DNA from: Rhineura floridana
Lineage: Eukaryota; Chordata; Lepidosauria; Squamata; Rhineuridae
Reading direction: 5' to 3'
Assembly (NCBI RefSeq): GCF_030035675.1
Contig: NC_084480.1
Location: 4,377,501-4,441,500 of the forward strand
DNA: 64,000 nt
The notes under the pieces are model-generated. The model did no database searches and had not been told where the DNA came from. It worked only from the letters and a program-made list of their open reading frames with translations. The position numbers and the translations under genes were made by a program. Below are positions 54,329 to 64,000 of this stretch, one piece after another. Positions within the stretch are counted from its first letter, which is position 1; the number at the start of each line of letters is the position of its first letter.

Positions 54329-57300
54329 CTGAGGGGGGAAACCCGACAGGAGCTGAGAAAGGTCCGGTTCGGAATAAACCTCGCCCCTGGGATAAAAACC
54401 AAAGAAATGATGAAATTTTAAAAGGGGTAGGCCTAGAAGTAGGCATTGTGAGAGCAGGGGCACAGGATATAAATTCAGAAGAGCAAAATTACCACAGGCC
54501 TAACCACAAGTGCCAAAGACACTTGAAGAGAGACACTGCTTACAAGTGCCTGTACACTAATGCTAGGAGCCTCCGAACCAAGATGGGAGAACTGGAGTGC
54601 TTGGTCTTAGAGAAGAGCATTGATATAGTGAGCATAACCGAGACCTGGTGGAATGGAGAAAACCAGTGGGATACGGTTATCCCTGGATATAAACTATATC
54701 GGAAGGACAGGGAAGGACGTATTGGTGGCGGAGTCGCTCTATACGTGAAAGAAGGCATTGAATCCAGCAAGCTCGAAACCCCAAAAGAGGCAGACTCCTC
54801 CACAGAATCGTTGTGGGTGGTGATACCGTGCCCCAGGAGGGACTTAATACTGGGAACGATCTATCGTCCCCCTGATCAAAATGCTCAGGGAGACCTTGAG
54901 ATGAGATATGAAATTGAGGAAGCATCCAAACTAGGAAATGTGGTAGTAATGGGTGACTTCAACTACCCGGACATAGACTGGCTGCATATGTGTTCCAGTC
55001 ATGACAAAGAAACAAAGTTTCTAGATATTCTAAATGACTATTCCCTAGATCAGTTGGTCATGGAACCGACCAGAGGGATGGCAACCCTGGACTTAATCCT
55101 CAGTGGGGACCGGGACCTGGTGCGAGATGTAAGTGTTGTTGAACCGATTGGGAGCAGTGACCACAGTGCTATTAAATTAAACATACATGTAAATGGCCAG
55201 TTGCCAAGAAAATCCAACACGGTCACATTTGACTTCAAAAGAGGAAACTTCACAAAAATGAGGGGATTGGTGAAAAGAAAGCTGAAAAACAAAGTCCAGA
55301 GGGTCACATCACTCGAAAATGCTTGGAAGTTGTTTAAAAACACCATATTAGAAGCTCAACTGGAGTGCATACCGCAGATCAGAAAAGGTACCGCCAGGGC
55401 CAAGAAAATGCCAGCATGGTTAACAAGCAAAGTCAAGGAAGCTCTTAGAGGCAAAAAGTCTTCCTTCAGAAAATGGAAGTCTTGTCCGAATGAAGAAAAT
55501 AAAAAAGAACACAAACTCTGGCAAAAGAAATGCAAGAAGACAATAAGGGATGCTAAAAAAGAATTTGAGGAGCACATTGCTAAGAACATAAAAACCAACA
55601 ACAAAAAATTCTATAAATACATTCAAAGCAGGAGACCATCTAGGGAGACAATTGGACCCTTAGATGATAAGGGAGTCAAAGGTGTACTAAAGAACGATAA
55701 GGAGATTGCAGAGAAGCTAAATGAATTCTTTGCATCTGTCTTCACAGTGGAAGATATAGGGCAGATCCCTGAACCTGAACTAACATTTGCAGGAAGGGAT
55801 TCTGAGGAACTGAGACAAATAGTGGTAATGAGAGAGGAAGTTCTAAGCTTAATGGACAATATAAAAACTGACAAATCACCGTGCCCGGATGGCATCCACC
55901 CGAGAGTTCTCAAAGAACTCAAAGGTGAAATTGCTGATCTGCTAACTAAAATATGTAACTTGTCCCTCGGGTCCTCCTCCGTGCCTGAGGACTGGAAAGT
56001 GGCAAATGTAACACCAATCTTCAAAAAGGGATCCAGAGGGGATCCCGGAAATTACAGGCCAGTTAGCTTAACTTCTGTCCCTGGAAAACTGGTAGAAAGT
56101 ATTATTAAAGCTAGATTAACCAAGCACATAGAAGAACAAGCCTTGCTGAAGCAGAGCCAGCATGGCTTCTGCAAGGGAAAGTCCTGTCTCAGTAACCTAT
56201 TAGAATTCTTTGAGAGTGTCAACAAGCATATAGATAGAGGTGATCCAGTGGACATAGTGTACTTAGACTTTCAAAAAGCGTTTGACAAGGTACCTCAGCA
56301 AAGGCTTCTGAGGAAGCTTAGCAGTCATGGAATAAGAGGAGAGGTCCTCTTGTGGATAAGGAATTGGTTAAGAAGCAGAAAGCAGAGAGTAGGACTAAAC
56401 GGACAGTTCTCCCAATGGAGGGCTGTAGAAAGTGGAGTTCCTCAAGGATCGGTATTGGGACCTGTACTTTTCAACTTGTTCATTAATGACCTAGAATTAG
56501 GAGTGAGCAGTGAAGTGGCCAAGTTTGCTGACGACACTAAATTGTTCAGGGTTGTTAAAACAAAAAGGGATTGCGAAGAGCTCCAAAAAGACCTCTCCAA
56601 ACTGAGTGAATGGGCGGAAAAATGGCAAATGCAATTCAATATAAACAAGTGTAAAATTATGCATATTGGAGCAAAAAATCTGAATTTCACATATACGCTC
56701 ATGGGGTCTGAACTGGCGGTGACCGACCAGGAGAGAGACCTCGGGGTTGTAGTGGACAGCACGATGAAAATGTCGACCCAGTGTGCGGCAGCTGTGAAAA
56801 AGGCAAATTCCATGCTAGCGATAATTAGGAAAGGTATTGAAAATAAAACAGCCGATATCATAATGCCGTTGTATAAATCTATAGTGCGGCCGCATTTGGA
56901 ATACTGTGTACAGTTCTGGTCGCCTCATCTCAAAAAGGATATTATAGAGTTGGAAAAGGTTCAGAAGAGGGCAACCAGAATGATCAAGGGGATGGAGCGA
57001 CTCCCTTACGAGGAAAGGTTGCAGCATTTGGGGCTTTTTAGTTTAGAGAAAAGGCGGGTCAGAGGAGACATGATAGAAGTGTATAAAATTATGCATGGCA
57101 TTGAGAAAGTGGATAGAGAAAAGTTCTTCTCCCTCTCTCATAATACTAGAACTCGTGGACATTCAAAGAAGCTGAATGTTGGAAGATTCAGGACAGACAA
57201 AAGGAAGTACTTCTTTACTCAGGGCATAGTTAAACTACGGAATTTGCTCCCACAAGATGCAGTAATGGCCACCAGCTTGGATGGCTTTAAAAGAAGATTA

Positions 57301-57552
57301 GACAAATTCATGGAGGACAGGGCTATCAATGGCTACTAGCCATGATGGCTGTGCTCTGCCACCCTAGTCAGAGGCAGCATGCTTCTGAAAACCAGTTGCC
57401 GGAAGCCTCAGGAGGGGAGAGTGTTCTTGCACTCGGGTCCTGCTTGCGGGCTTCCCCCAGGCACCTGGTTGGCCACTGTGAGAACAGGATGCTGGACTAG
57501 ATGGGCCACTGGCCTGATCCAGCAGGCTCTTCTTATGTTCTTATGTTCTTAT
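53920..57552 (+). mobile_element. CR1 LINE, 5'-truncated in ORF1, ORF2 intact
   Basis: Contains the C-terminal part of ORF1, an intact ORF2 and the complete 3' UTR, ending in repeats of ATGTTCTT (57533-57552), the hallmark of CR1. The 5' boundary is uncertain (about 53905-53945, near a (GGT)n run). It lies just right of the CpG island, probably in the first intron of the right-hand gene. The same subfamily gives the fragment at 19460-20625 and the 3' scraps at 14280 and 39918. Confidence 0.93.
54448..57339 (+). CDS. CR1 ORF2: AP endonuclease plus reverse transcriptase, intact
   Basis: An uninterrupted 963-codon frame, about the full length of CR1 ORF2. The N-terminal APE-type endonuclease has YTNARSLRTKMGELE, ITETWWN, VVVMGDFNYPDIDW (about residue 169) and GSSDHSAI (Asp238, His239). 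The RT has [64 protein letters not shown] and the catalytic FADDTKLF (Asp695, Asp696). The C-terminal part has RPHLEYCVQFWSPHLKKDI and LEKVQKRATRMI. EN nicks target DNA and RT primes on it. All key residues I can place are kept, so this source-like copy is young. Its ORF1 is defective, which argues against autonomous activity. Confidence 0.95.
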   Translation: MRAGAQDINSEEQNYHRPNHKCQRHLKRDTAYKCLYTNARSLRTKMGELECLVLEKSIDIVSITETWWNGENQWDTVIPGYKLYRKDREGRIGGGVALYVKEGIESSKLETPKEADSSTESLWVVIPCPRRDLILGTIYRPPDQNAQGDLEMRYEIEEASKLGNVVVMGDFNYPDIDWLHMCSSHDKETKFLDILNDYSLDQLVMEPTRGMATLDLILSGDRDLVRDVSVVEPIGSSDHSAIKLNIHVNGQLPRKSNTVTFDFKRGNFTKMRGLVKRKLKNKVQRVTSLENAWKLFKNTILEAQLECIPQIRKGTARAKKMPAWLTSKVKEALRGKKSSFRKWKSCPNEENKKEHKLWQKKCKKTIRDAKKEFEEHIAKNIKTNNKKFYKYIQSRRPSRETIGPLDDKGVKGVLKNDKEIAEKLNEFFASVFTVEDIGQIPEPELTFAGRDSEELRQIVVMREEVLSLMDNIKTDKSPCPDGIHPRVLKELKGEIADLLTKICNLSLGSSSVPEDWKVANVTPIFKKGSRGDPGNYRPVSLTSVPGKLVESIIKARLTKHIEEQALLKQSQHGFCKGKSCLSNLLEFFESVNKHIDRGDPVDIVYLDFQKAFDKVPQQRLLRKLSSHGIRGEVLLWIRNWLRSRKQRVGLNGQFSQWRAVESGVPQGSVLGPVLFNLFINDLELGVSSEVAKFADDTKLFRVVKTKRDCEELQKDLSKLSEWAEKWQMQFNINKCKIMHIGAKNLNFTYTLMGSELAVTDQERDLGVVVDSTMKMSTQCAAAVKKANSMLAIIRKGIENKTADIIMPLYKSIVRPHLEYCVQFWSPHLKKDIIELEKVQKRATRMIKGMERLPYEERLQHLGLFSLEKRRVRGDMIEVYKIMHGIEKVDREKFFSLSHNTRTRGHSKKLNVGRFRTDKRKYFFTQGIVKLRNLLPQDAVMATSLDGFKRRLDKFMEDRAINGY

Positions 57553-57562
57553 GAGCCACCTT

Positions 57563-57680
57563 GAGGGCTAGTATGGTGGTTAAGAGTGTTGGGCCAGTAT
57601 CAGGGAGACCCAGCTTCAAATCCTCATGAAGGATACAGTACTAGGTCATTCGTCCTGTCCCTCTCTCTCTGGCTTAACTT
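57563..57680 (+). mobile_element. tRNA-headed SINE fragment
   Basis: TAGTATGGTGGTTAAGAGTG and TTGGGCCAGTATCAGGGAG, then a worn B-box (CAAATCCTC). It is a decayed member of the 29334 SINE family directly after the CR1. Confidence 0.55.
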
Positions 57681-58794
57681 AATACACAAGATTGTTAAGA
57701 AGATAAAATGCATGGTGGGAGAAACATGTATGTCACTGAGTGTCTTAGAGCACCAACATCACAATGATGTCAGATGGTCTGTTTTTGGCCCTGTGATGGA
57801 CAATCAACTGATCATCGCAGCTTGTAAGGCACTGCTTCAGAGCTATGCAAGCCCTGAAGATTAGCTGATTGTTGGTGCGTGTAAAGTGCTGTGTGGCTTT
57901 TTTGTTTGTTTTTCTGCAAACCCCATTTAGCCCAGCTGTGCTTTTACCTGCCCCGCATCTGGTGTCTTATATTGTGGGTGTGGCTTAGCCAAAATTGCAT
58001 CATTGGTCAAATAAGGAGTCTGTTGTTTCTAATTAGATCTGTGACCAGAGGTTCCACACTCTTGCCTTAGAGAAGGGCAGGAAAAAAAGTGACATATAGA
58101 AGTGCCAGCTCCATCTTGCCTTTTCCCATTTTATCTCTGCTGCAGAATCTCTAAACATCTCTAGCATGGGAGAAGCTCTGCTAGAATCAGCAGCTTAGCT
58201 ATAGCTGCAGTTATGCAAATAGGTCTGGTGGGGATATTTGTGCATTCCAGGTGAGGAGGTGCTGCCTTGTCCTAGATGGGAGACTCTTGCTATGAGACTG
58301 GCTTCCTTTAGAATTTGCAAAATTGGAAATGAACAGGGCTGAGGCAACATTTCTTGTAATCTCAGCCGCTCTTGGATAATGCATTTCTGTTTGGAAAATG
58401 AAACAGGCTCAGTCTTTCTCCTCAGCATGTTTTAGCTTGCAGTCTTACACACTGTGTGGTGCATCAGAATTACAGGCTAAAGATAGAACTGAATCTGTGC
58501 TTGAGTCATTCAGCTTATGGTTCTATATGCTTGTTCGTGCCCAGGAATTGCTGAAATGCTGCTGCCTTTGGGGCAGGGACTTGCAGTTATTTTAAAAGGC
58601 ACTGTGGAAGCATATGTGCATTAAATCTTTTGGTGGCAAATTCTTTGTGTGGCACAGTTGGCCATTCTGGCATGCCATTATTAAAGCTCGTCCTTGGGGT
58701 GGAGGCACTGTTCTTGTCATGGCATCTCTCTCCTTCCTTCTGGTTTGTGCTGGTGGCACAGCCTTATTGGGGTGATGTGACTAATCCATTCATA
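57681..58794. other. No gene recognised
   Basis: No exon, RNA gene or named repeat is supported in this stretch. Confidence 0.3.
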
Positions 58795-59098
58795 CAGGGA
58801 TGGGGAATCTTTTTCAGTCCGAGAGCCACATCCCATCCTTGCAACCTTCTGGGGGCCACATGCCTGTGGTAGGTGTAGCAAGAGAGGGTGTGGCGAGACA
58901 CACTCTCAATTTTCCACCCAGGCACGCAAGAGGTATTATCACAGTCCAAGGGTGCATTCCAGCCACTAGAGGAGGGCACAAAGCGAAGACACTGAGAGAT
59001 GTGGCTGGGGTAACATGGGCTGGTGAGAATTCCAAGGGTTGGATAGAGTGGCCTGGATAACTGCATTTGGACCCCGGGGATGAAGTTTCCCACCCCTG
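58795..59098. mobile_element. hAT-type nonautonomous transposon (304 bp)
   Basis: Starts CAGGGATGGGGAATC and ends GAAGTTTCCCACCCCTG. It shares interior blocks with 22731-23046 (AACCTTCTGGGGGCCACAT, GCATTCCAGCCAC). The flanks CATTCATA and CATACATG are an imperfect 8-bp duplication (6 of 8). Confidence 0.8.
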
Positions 59099-59394
59099 CA
59101 TACATGGGGAAATGGGCAGGGTAGTGGAGATGAGCAATTTGCCACTTCCTGCCAGGAGTGCTGCTGAGTGATCAGTGGTTCTTGCCAGTCTTCTCCTTTC
59201 ATCACTTTCTGGCCTGTGATGTATAGCTGTTATAGGGAGAGAGTTCCCATGCAGTTGATGGCAGAGGGAAGGGTTGGGAGGTGGAGAAGGTGATCAGAAC
59301 ACGAGTGAGTGGGTTGATCACCCCCTTGCAGGGATGTTGCCAGGTACTTAAGAGATTTGAGGCACAGGCCCATGGCACAAACTTGCATAACAGT

Positions 59395-59760
59395 TGCTTA
59401 TTTATTTAACTTGTATACCATTTTACATTTCAAAAAATTTCAAAGTGGTTTACTTTCAACAAAAATTTCACATTCAATACAGTTGCTAATAATAACAACA
59501 ATAATCCACATTTTAAGTAACATAACTGAGCAATAAATCTCTAAACAATACATAAAATGAAAACAAAGCGGATCCTATACAGAACAAAAAATAGCAATTA
59601 TAAAATATATCTAAAAAAATCACATGAATATTACAAAAAGCATTCTCACATCTATAGATACAGATAGATATATAGATATTAGATAGATATATAACACTAC
59701 CAATTAAATAATAATAATACAGAACTTCATAAGGTATCTCCAAAGAATTTTTTTCCCCCA
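59395..59760 (-). mobile_element. Degraded LINE 3' end
   Basis: TTATTTATTTAACTTGTATACC and TTTCAAAGTGGTTTAC, then an A-rich UTR, resemble the tail and 3' UTR of an L2-like LINE on the minus strand. A GATA-like short repeat lies at about 59652-59690. Confidence 0.4.
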
Positions 59761-60432
59761 AGTAAAAACTGGCTTAATCAAAGTCTTAATCCACGTGCAA
59801 AATGTTGCCTAAGGCAGAATAGTTTTCTGAGTAAATCAAGATGGTTACACTGTGTGTGAGGATCTTTAGATACGGGGAGGATTAGGGCATTAGAAAACAA
59901 AAACATGAATCATCTCCCCTGATATGCTGGTTTACAGAGCTAAATCTACATCAGCTTGATACTGGGCAAGTATCGTGCTTTTCCAGTTTACCTCATAATC
60001 TGAATGAGTGTGTGTGGTGTGCGTGTCTGAATTTAGATATAAAGTCTGAAAATGAAGGGATTTTTGTATGAACTTGTGAATGTTTGTATGTGTGCAAAGA
60101 ATATGACTTAATTGGCCTTGACTCAACATTTTCCCCTAGTTTTCCAAGAAATACTGGTGAATCTTGGAGCTTTCACAAGCATGTTTCAACTTGCCAACAT
60201 GCCTTGGGGGAAAATAACATACAGAGACACTGATACAAGAAAGCTAATTACATGTATATGGCATTGGAACTAATGGTTCTTAAGTTAGTTGCCACTAACC
60301 TGTTTGATTGATTCTACAAAAGAATGGATAATATGCTGGACATCATAAGCATTTCCAACTTTTTAAACATTCGAAGATACCTTACCTGCATTTTAAAATA
60401 TTTCCACTTGTCTTACATAACTCAGTTTAAAG
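59761..60432. other. No gene recognised
   Basis: No exon, RNA gene or clear repeat seen. Confidence 0.3.
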
Positions 60433-60568
60433 CAGGGGTAGGAAATCTGTGACCCTCCAGATGTTGTTGGATTTTCCCATCACTTTCAGCCACCATGGCT
60501 AATGGTCAGGGGTAATGGGAGCTAAGGTCTAGGAACATCTGGAGGACCACAGGTTCCCCACCCCTTCC
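60433..60568. mobile_element. hAT-type palindromic MITE
   Basis: Begins CAGGGGTAGGAAATCTGTGA and ends GACCACAGGTTCCCCACCCC. The centre reads CACCATGGCTAATGGTCAGG. No clear target duplication. Confidence 0.75.
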
Positions 60569-61138
60569 CTAGTACAAGATTTGAGCTAAATCGTCCTCAG
60601 TCATTTGTGTTTTAGAAGGGCATATTTCCTGAACATGGAAATAAACTTAGGCTTATTTAGTTGGCGTAGGCTAACTTGTATGTATAGGTGCCTATGGGAA
60701 ATGAATATGGTACATGTGTAGAGTCTGACCAGCACTGTGCTTTGCAGCGTGGCGAGCTGTCCCAGAAGCAAAGTAAAAAAAAAAAAAAAAGGGTGAGAGC
60801 AAAGTAAGGCTTAAAAAACTGGGAAAGGGGCAAGAGATCAGGGGCATGCTGCAAAAGGCCCAGGCCTCCTTGGCCCATCCAACAATGTCCCCTTGGGGTT
60901 CACATTTTCAAGGCCATGGGATGCCAGAGAAAGAGGAGGAGTGATCTTCCTCTGCAGTTCTTCAAAGGGTGTCCTGCTTCTCCTTCAATGTTTTCCTTGA
61001 AATAGGAAGGGACGGTGTAGTGAATGAATTCGCCATTCTGTTTGTTCGCCAGCATTGTGTAATGCCATGATCTTGTTGGGGTTCAAATGATGGTCTGGAA
61101 TTCCTGTCCCTGACTAAGGGCTGTGTCCATGCTCATCT
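60569..61138. other. No gene recognised
   Basis: Contains a poly(A) run at 60776-60790. No supported exon. Confidence 0.3.
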
Positions 61139-61238
61139 TCCTCAGAGTAAACCTACTGAAATTAATGGGCATGGCTAACTTTGGTTCATTAATTTCAGTA
61201 GGTTTACTCTTGAGTAGAAATTCCATTGGATACAACCC
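61139..61238. mobile_element. Palindromic MITE, uninterrupted copy
   Basis: TCCTCAGAGTAAACCTACTG and CAGTAGGTTTACTCTTGAG pair as arms, ending in GGATACAACCC. It is the same family as 3044-3263 without the nested LINE tail, so it shows the empty state of that insertion. Confidence 0.75.
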
Positions 61239-63224
61239 TAAATTTTCTTGGGAATCGCAGCAGCACATCATTTCAGTCTTTCAAGCAGTGCTACGCCATG
61301 TATCCTCTCAAGTAGAGGTATGCTAGGGAAGTGGTCTATGTATGCTAAAAGGACTCTTTCTCTATGCTGAGTCATTCAGCCCTTCCTCCAACGAGGCTGG
61401 ATTGCCAGGAAGAGCCATATTAATACTAACAACTGACATGGTCCTCCCTCCCACGAAATATGGCAGAGCTTGAGAGGATCCTGCTTCAGTGTTGGGATCT
61501 GGACCAGGCGACCTTAAGATAAATGCATTCATTGGGATGGATTCTGTGTCAGATATGTGCATTGAGGGGAGTTTGCTTGTGCATGATACCTCTTGTCATA
61601 CAGTGAACACTTGGTGCTGGCTTTATCTGTGAGTAAACTTGGTAAAATGTAGAATGTTCCTTGAACCCTCTCTTGTGGTTAATTTGCTCGGAACTACAAT
61701 TGCAGCTTAGCTCAAAAGCCCTATTAGGGCTTTGGAATGTCTTCTTCCCCTGAAGTGGAACTTGATAAAGTATAGGAAGCTCCCCCCACATCACGTCTAT
61801 AACTGGAAGAAGCTGGTTGCTATGTAACAGAAACTACTAACACAGCACATGAACGCAGGGAACATAGCAATAATAGCTTCCAGTGTGTAACGACACATTT
61901 CCTTTTATATTGAAACATAATGAAGAAAACATCCTTGGACTTCTGAAAGCTTTCCTTTCAGGAAAGAATTGCATGCAATTTTTAAATAATTACCTGCCCA
62001 GCATAACTCAGACTTGTTTCATTCATGCACCATGAAAATGAGACGTTTCCAGGCACTGCAACAGCTGTTGTTTAAAGCAGTTGTCCTATATCAGTTGTGG
62101 ACCAGAGGCTTTTTCAGTGAGATCATCAGGCTAAAATTAATGTGCAAGAATGATCAGGAAATTGATCAGCCTCTTTTCTTTGAAGCTAGTACATGGAAAG
62201 AGTAATCCTAACTTGCTAGTTTCTACCTACTGTTGCAACGAGAATGAGACATAACATAGATTGTGTTTTTGTTTTTATTAGGTATTTTTTAAATTAGTTT
62301 GAAAGTTTTACAGAACACTTATATAGGGAGAGTGAAGAAACTAAACTACAGACTAGAGCTTGATGGATTGCAAATAAATGAACAATGAATGGAATAGAGG
62401 TTTCCTGGATTGCTCTGATTTCACATGCACTGCTTGTGTAAATGATTTGCTTTGCTAAGGGAAGGGTAGGCAAACAATATTACCCTGTGGCTTTCATTGC
62501 TGCTTTTCAAAGGGGATGAAGTCATGCTCATCCATGCAGTTGAAGAAGAGCTATAAAACCAGGACTTAGAAATATGCTCTGTTTCTCTTTCCCCTACCCC
62601 CATGTCCCAGCACATCAGAGTACTAGATGAGGCTAGAAGTTAGTGCAGGATGTAAAGCCCCCCACCCCTTTTAATGTCATGCTGCTCATACTCCCTAAAA
62701 TTGGGAATGCCCTCGAGTTCACCAGTTTGGTGCCAGGTCAGAATAGGAATGGGCATGCAGGGAGATGTTTTCTCAACTACTTCTCTCAACAGCGGGTTGC
62801 ATCCAATGGGTCCATACACGCGTGCACCATTTATACACACAGGGACTTCTCACTCTCCACCCACCCCCCGCAGCTGCCCCTCCAAGTCTACGAAGTGTCA
62901 TTTGCGAAGATTACCAGAAGGTTCAAAGTATAGTCCCTTTTTGGGAGTATTTCACTGTGTTTGAATGAGGCAAAGATAACGCAGCCGTTCTGCTTGGCTG
63001 CCTTGTTCCGTCTGTCTGCCCTGTGGCCACTTTGCGTTGCAAAAAAATTAAGACAAAACGGAAAGCGACAGCTGCTCCTTGTGGAGCTGAAATTTAAATC
63101 TGAGCGACAAATTCCTCCACACACCCTGAACCAGACCCCCTCTCCTGGTGCCATTTATTCCTGTGAGTGAATTTCCTGGGGGCTCTGGATGGGTACAGAA
63201 CTAGCTCTCAGGAGGTGTAAAGGA
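61239..63224. other. No gene recognised
   Basis: I looked for exons of the expected right-hand neighbour (KIF24 SAM or kinesin motor blocks) and saw none. Confidence 0.3.
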
Positions 63225-63835
63225 TATTAAACATTTATTTATTTATTTGAAATATTTCTATCCCACCCTTCTACCCTACAATAGGGTATTCAGGGTGGCT
63301 CACAATAAAATCATACACAAAAATACCACAAAAACATTAAAATAGATAAACACACACAAAATACAGTTGAGAATTACAGGGGAGTGATATTAAAAGGGAC
63401 TAAAGAGGTAAAACTAGAAAGGGAGGGAAATAAAATCAGCTTCAGTCCCTCCCAGAGGCTCTCTGGAACATGATGGTTTTCAGATGTCTCCAAAACACCA
63501 TCAGGGAGGGAACAGAGCAGGCTTCTTGAGGTAGGGTATTCCAAAGCTTGGTGGGCACAGCTGAAAAGGCTCTCTCCCATGTGCCTGCCAGTCTCACATC
63601 TCATTTCAGACACACAGAAAAAGACCAGAGGCAACTGATCTTAAATCACAAGCAGGTACGTATGCAGTCCCTCAGGTACATTGGTCCAAGGCCATTTAGG
63701 GCTTTAAAGATCAGAACCAGCACTTTGAATTGGGCCCAGAAACAAATTGGGAGCCAGTGGAGTCAATGAAGCACAGGGTCGATATGATCCCTGCACCTTT
63801 ATCCAGTTCTGGCTGCCACATAGGAGTGTGCTATT
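63225..63835 (-). mobile_element. Degraded L2-like LINE 3' end
   Basis: A minus-strand LINE end: TTTATTTATTTGAAATATTTC, CTATCCCACCCTTCTACCC and GGGTGGCTCACAATAAAATC at the tail. Then come remnants of the C-terminal ORF (AAGGCTCTCTCCCATGTGCC, TTAGGGCTTTAAAGATCAGA, CTTTGAATTGGGCCCAGAAA). No frame is open. Confidence 0.7.
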
Positions 63836-64000
63836 AAAAATAGCTGGATGAACTTTTAAAGACAGATTTCTTTTCCCTTTATGTTGTATCTTAATAATCT
63901 GCTTAAAGCCTGCCTGTTTTAGTTTATCTAGACAATGTGGCCTTCATGAGCAACATAGTTCAATTTTTAAAAATGTATTTATTGCAGCTGTCTCCATGCA

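Noticed and set aside
62014-62205. 63-codon ORF (KMRRFQALQQLLFK...)
   Set aside because: Short, no splice signals, no family resemblance; kept out as chance.

Overview
The window reads as a squamate reptile (lizard-type) nuclear genome segment. Evidence: intron-split vertebrate genes sit among CR1, L2, RTE/BovB, L1-like and Penelope retroelements, and among SINEs with tRNA or 5S rRNA heads joined to a shared 'GTAAACCACCTCTGAATA...GTCGCCATAAGTCG' body. That SINE body matches a segment in the upstream part of the BovB copy in this same window, a pairing typical of lizards and snakes. No bacterial, organellar or plasmid features were seen.

Host genes: (1) MYORG (KIAA1161), a GH31-family glycosidase, minus strand, one coding exon at 7.4-9.5 kb. 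(2) An unrecognised gene reconstructed here from five exons on the plus strand (18.1-38.6 kb). Its parts are a signal peptide, one mannose-receptor-like cysteine-rich (ricin-type beta-trefoil) domain, a short Thr-rich stalk, a transmembrane helix and a 70-residue cytoplasmic tail; all four splice phases agree and the ORF is 325 codons. (3) NUDT2, minus strand, two coding exons at 40.9-44.5 kb with an intact Nudix box. (4) A CpG-rich promoter island at about 51.8-52.7 kb with five CCAAT boxes, two CRE-like sites and an X-box (RFX) motif. By human synteny it may be a divergent NUDT2/KIF24 promoter, but no coding exon of the right-hand gene was found in the window.

Layout: 0-7 kb is repeats (L2 copies, tandem SINEs, hAT MITEs). 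7-9.6 kb is MYORG. 9.6-18 kb is intergenic with degraded LINE 3' ends. 18-39 kb is the lectin-like gene; its introns hold a CR1 fragment with a nested 5S-SINE, two nested full-length ORF1-only L1-like (HAL1-type) elements in head-to-head orientation, a tRNA-SINE with clean target duplications, and a Penelope element with 374-bp inverted arms that each carry a hammerhead-ribozyme-like motif. 39-52 kb is NUDT2 and its upstream region, including a three-level nest (an unidentified tail inside L2 inside BovB), a 233-bp mariner/Tigger-type MITE, a second Penelope-like fossil and a degenerate tandem array abutting the island. 52-64 kb is the right flank with a CR1 whose 963-codon ORF2 is intact.

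The best candidate for something undescribed is the lectin-like receptor gene between MYORG and NUDT2, which are neighbours in human as I recall the map. The runner-up is the pair of ORF1-only L1-like elements. Identifications rest on reading the sequence and remembered family motifs; no database search was possible.
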